From the NCBI RefSeq assembly GCF_001005295.1, contig NZ_LBMK01000006.1, forward strand, positions 270,606 to 334,605: a stretch of DNA of 64,000 nucleotides, in the 5' to 3' direction. The notes under the pieces are model-generated. The model did not search any database and had not been told where the DNA came from. It saw nothing but the letters and a program-made list of their open reading frames with translations. This DNA comes from Streptomyces yangpuensis (GTDB lineage: Bacteria > Actinomycetota > Actinomycetes > Streptomycetales > Streptomycetaceae). The translations under genes were made by a program, and so were the position numbers. This document shows positions 61,756 through 64,000 of the stretch, piece after piece (positions within the stretch are counted from its first letter, which is position 1; each line of letters starts with the position of its first letter).

Positions 61756-63903
61756 ATGTCCGAGACCGACCGCGGCGTCGATCCCCGTACGCCGCCCGTC
61801 CCGTTACGGCCGACCCGGCGCAGAGTGCTGGCCACCGGGGCCGGCGCCGCCGCGCTGCTGGGCCTGGCCGGCCGGGCCCGGGCCGCGACCAGCACGGACC
61901 CGACGGCCCCCGCACCGATACCCGGGCCGGAGCCGGCCGGCCTGGCTCCGTACGCCTCCTACTGGTTCCCGGACTCCCTCCCGGCGGGCACCCCGGGGCC
62001 CGGGATCATATGGCGCTCGCTCAGCCGGTGGACCCCCGAGGACGACCCCGATCTGGCCCACAACACCGCGACCGTGCCGCTCGCCGAGCGGTTCACGCCC
62101 GTCCCGGCCAACAGGACCGCCCGGGCCGGACAGGCCCGGATCTCCTCCCTCGTCTCCTTCGCCCCGACCGCCGGGAACCCTTCGCAGGGCTCTCCCACCG
62201 CCGACTACTACGCGCTCACGCACTGGGCGTACATCGACGAGCTGGTCTTCTGGGGCGGTTCCGCCGGCGAGGGGATCGTCCTGGCCCCGAACGCGCCCGT
62301 GGTCGACGCCGCGCACCGCAACGGGGTCCGGGTGCTGGGCAACGTGTTCCTGCCGCCCGTGGCGTACGGGGGCGACCTCCGGTGGACCCGCGAGCTGGTC
62401 CGGCGCGACCCCTCGGGCCGCTTCCCGATCGCGGAGCAGCTCGTCCGGGTGGCGCGGGCGTACGGCTTCGACGGCTGGTTCGTCAACGCCGAGACCGACG
62501 GCGGCGACAGCGCGCTGGCCGGCCGGATGCGGGAGTTCCTGCGGGCCCTGCGGGCGGCGGGGGCGCCGCACGGCCTGCGGATCACCTGGTACGACGCCAT
62601 GAACAGCACCGGCCGGGTCGGCTGGCAGGGCGCCCTGAACGCCCTCAACCAGGAGTTCTACGAGGACCGGGCCGGGAAGGTCGCGGACTCGATGTTCGTG
62701 GACTTCCGCTGGACCCCGGACACGCTGGCCTCCTCGGGCGCGCTCGCGGACCGGCTGGGCCGCTCGCGGTACGAGCTGTGGGCGGCGGTGGACACGGAGT
62801 CCCGGGGCTGGAATGCGGCCGTCCGCTGGGACGCGATCGTCCCGCGGACACGCGACCACGTCGTCGGCTACGGCTTCTACCGGCCGGAGTGGACCCGCAA
62901 CCACCTCACGGACCGCTCCCCCGGCGCCTTCCACCACGCGGACGACCGCTTCTGGACGGGGGAGTCCCTGGACCCGGCCCGGCCCGCGCCGGAGAGGTCC
63001 TGGCGGGCTCCCGCGACGGTCGTCGCCGACCGGTCCACGGTCTCCGGGCTGCCCTTCGCGTGTTCCTTCAACACCGGTCACGGGCTGCGCTGGTACGAGG
63101 ACGGTGAGGTCGTCTCGGACACGCCCTGGAACCACCTGGGGCTCCAGGACCGGCTGCCGGGCCGCCGCTGGGTGGTGGAGACCGCCGGGCCGCGTCCGTC
63201 CGTCACCCTGGACTTCGCGGACGCCTGGCGCGGCGGTTCCAGCCTGCTGGTGTCGGGCGCCCCGACGGCCCCGGTGACCGTCGGGCTGCACGCCACGCGG
63301 CTGCCGCTGACCCGCGGGAGCGTGGTGGAACTGGTGCACGCGACCGGGTCGGGTCCGGTCACGGTCGAGGTCGGCGTGGCCACCCGTGAGCCCTCCGCCC
63401 CCGGCAGCCCGGTCCCGTACGTCTGGCTGCGGGCCGGAAGCACGGGCGCGGGGCCGGGCTGGCGCACGGCGCGGGCCGCGCTCGCACCGCTGGCGGGCAG
63501 GACCGCGTACGCCCTGGCCGTACGGATCACCGCGCCCGGGGGCGGGCCGCTGGTGTGGCGGCTCGGCGCCCTGTCGGTGCACGACGGCTCCGCCGGCCGG
63601 CGCCCGGCCCCGCCCACCGCGGCGGCCGTGGACGCCGCGGCCCGGCAGGACGGCCGGGCCTGGCTGCGCCTGTCCTGGCGGGCGGCGGCCGGTGCGGGGG
63701 GACGGCCGCGCCACTACGAGGTGCACCGGGTGCTGCCCGACGGCGGCCGCCGCTTCCTCGGCGGGACCTGCGGAACCGCGCTCTATCTCCCCGGGGTGCC
63801 GCGCGCCGGGCGGGAGGGGGCGGCCGTCTTCGAGGTGCGGGCCGTGGACGAGCTGTACGCGCTGTCCGCGCCGGCCCGCACGACGCTGCCCTGGGAGCCC
63901 TAG
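61756..63903 (+). CDS. Tat-exported GH85 endo-beta-N-acetylglucosaminidase
   Basis: The 715-residue enzyme has a twin-arginine signal (RPTRRRVLATGAGAAALLGL, cleavage near GRARA). The GH85 barrel includes ALTHWAYIDELVFWGGSAGE, LGNVFLPPVAYGG and FDGWFVNAETDGGDS, where Asn-Ala-Glu are the catalytic pair of this substrate-assisted family. Beta-sandwich domains follow (from about 450), with a fibronectin-like end. It splits the GlcNAc-GlcNAc core of N-linked glycans outside the cell. GAGGAG precedes ATG 61756. It is downstream of the GH5 gene with tandem repeats between. The stop codon abuts an insertion-like sequence. Confidence 0.92.
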   Translation: MSETDRGVDPRTPPVPLRPTRRRVLATGAGAAALLGLAGRARAATSTDPTAPAPIPGPEPAGLAPYASYWFPDSLPAGTPGPGIIWRSLSRWTPEDDPDLAHNTATVPLAERFTPVPANRTARAGQARISSLVSFAPTAGNPSQGSPTADYYALTHWAYIDELVFWGGSAGEGIVLAPNAPVVDAAHRNGVRVLGNVFLPPVAYGGDLRWTRELVRRDPSGRFPIAEQLVRVARAYGFDGWFVNAETDGGDSALAGRMREFLRALRAAGAPHGLRITWYDAMNSTGRVGWQGALNALNQEFYEDRAGKVADSMFVDFRWTPDTLASSGALADRLGRSRYELWAAVDTESRGWNAAVRWDAIVPRTRDHVVGYGFYRPEWTRNHLTDRSPGAFHHADDRFWTGESLDPARPAPERSWRAPATVVADRSTVSGLPFACSFNTGHGLRWYEDGEVVSDTPWNHLGLQDRLPGRRWVVETAGPRPSVTLDFADAWRGGSSLLVSGAPTAPVTVGLHATRLPLTRGSVVELVHATGSGPVTVEVGVATREPSAPGSPVPYVWLRAGSTGAGPGWRTARAALAPLAGRTAYALAVRITAPGGGPLVWRLGALSVHDGSAGRRPAPPTAAAVDAAARQDGRAWLRLSWRAAAGAGGRPRHYEVHRVLPDGGRRFLGGTCGTALYLPGVPRAGREGAAVFEVRAVDELYALSAPARTTLPWEP

Positions 63904-64000
63904 TAGTGCTTGGTCAGGTCGGTTGCGGTTGAGCGTTTCCTTCTGGCCTGGTGTTGCGTTGAAGGGGTGTGACTCCGGACGAGATTGCTGCTGTGCGTGG
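63904..64000 (+). mobile_element. Possible IS701-type element, left end and start of transposase
   Basis: The last 97 bases are less G+C-rich than the preceding genes and contain an open reading frame with GTG at 63969 that reads VTPDEIAAVRG before the edge; this matches the N-terminus of IS701-family transposases (MTPDEIAAVR). AAGGG precedes the GTG. The sequence begins directly after the TAG of the GH85 gene. Only 11 residues are visible, so the family is tentative. Confidence 0.5.
63969..64000 (+). CDS. Transposase N-terminus (partial, runs off right edge)
   Basis: Only 10-11 codons are visible from GTG 63969: VTPDEIAAVRG. The start is preceded by GAAGGG. IS701 transposases are DDE enzymes of about 400 residues; the rest is beyond the window. 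Confidence rests on the resemblance of these few residues and the base-composition change. Confidence 0.45.
   Translation, partial: MTPDEIAAVR

Overview
The window is high-G+C actinobacterial chromosome and almost certainly comes from a Streptomyces species. It carries hrdB (principal sigma factor) next to whiH (sporulation regulator), plus lexA beside nrdR-nrdJ, an rshA-type RelA/SpoT homologue, dapF, miaA, miaB and hflX. From memory this gene order matches the SCO5784-SCO5832 part of the S. coelicolor core; I could not run an alignment. GTG starts, GGAGG-type ribosome sites and long G+C-rich hairpin terminators also fit. No tRNA, rRNA, CRISPR array or prophage was seen.

Layout. 1-6.2 kb: two divergent citrate synthase genes (one fused to a helix-turn-helix), a CitA/CitB-type two-component system, and an acetate-type sodium/solute symporter with its DUF485 partner. 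6.3-13.4 kb: parE/gyrB2, a small zinc-finger protein, a secreted trypsin-like protease, hrdB and whiH. 13.4-24.6 kb: a fused ABC transporter, a NUDIX/winged-helix regulator, a glycogen-debranching-type glucosidase, a DUF4192 protein, a RecQ helicase with a phosphoribosyltransferase-like tail, two proteins of unknown function and rnhB. 24.6-31.8 kb: a TetR/MFS efflux pair with two clear operators, a DUF4173 membrane protein, an ADP-ribosylglycohydrolase, a histidine phosphatase, a DUF4937 protein, and a scar holding gene fragments.

31.8-38.7 kb: DNA precursor and SOS block. nrdR-nrdJ (B12-dependent ribonucleotide reductase) diverges from lexA, with candidate NrdR and LexA boxes between them, followed by a DinG/XPD-type helicase. 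38.8-44.1 kb: a NRPS-independent siderophore (NIS) operon with a diaminobutyrate aminotransferase, a NIS synthetase with a long Pro/Ala-rich N-terminal extension, an IucB-type acetyltransferase, and a decayed second NIS synthetase. 44.2-57.7 kb: a lipoprotein protease, hflX, an M1 aminopeptidase, rshA, dapF, a membrane protein, miaA, two tiny proteins (one of the MT0933 antitoxin family), an extradiol-dioxygenase-B-like protein, miaB and a TAXI-type binding protein.

57.7-64 kb: a sugar island with a ROK kinase and LacI regulator on one strand and, divergently, a GH5 hydrolase (possibly the N-glycan beta-mannosidase type) and a Tat-exported GH85 endo-beta-N-acetylglucosaminidase. Together they suggest harvest and intracellular use of high-mannose N-glycans. 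The window ends in what looks like the start of an IS701-type insertion sequence abutting the GH85 stop codon.

The observations I consider most worth checking are the N-glycan island, the decayed NIS synthetase beside a synthetase with an unusual extension, the helix-turn-helix citrate synthase with mirror-image leaderless promoters over one inverted repeat, and the RecQ-phosphoribosyltransferase fusion.
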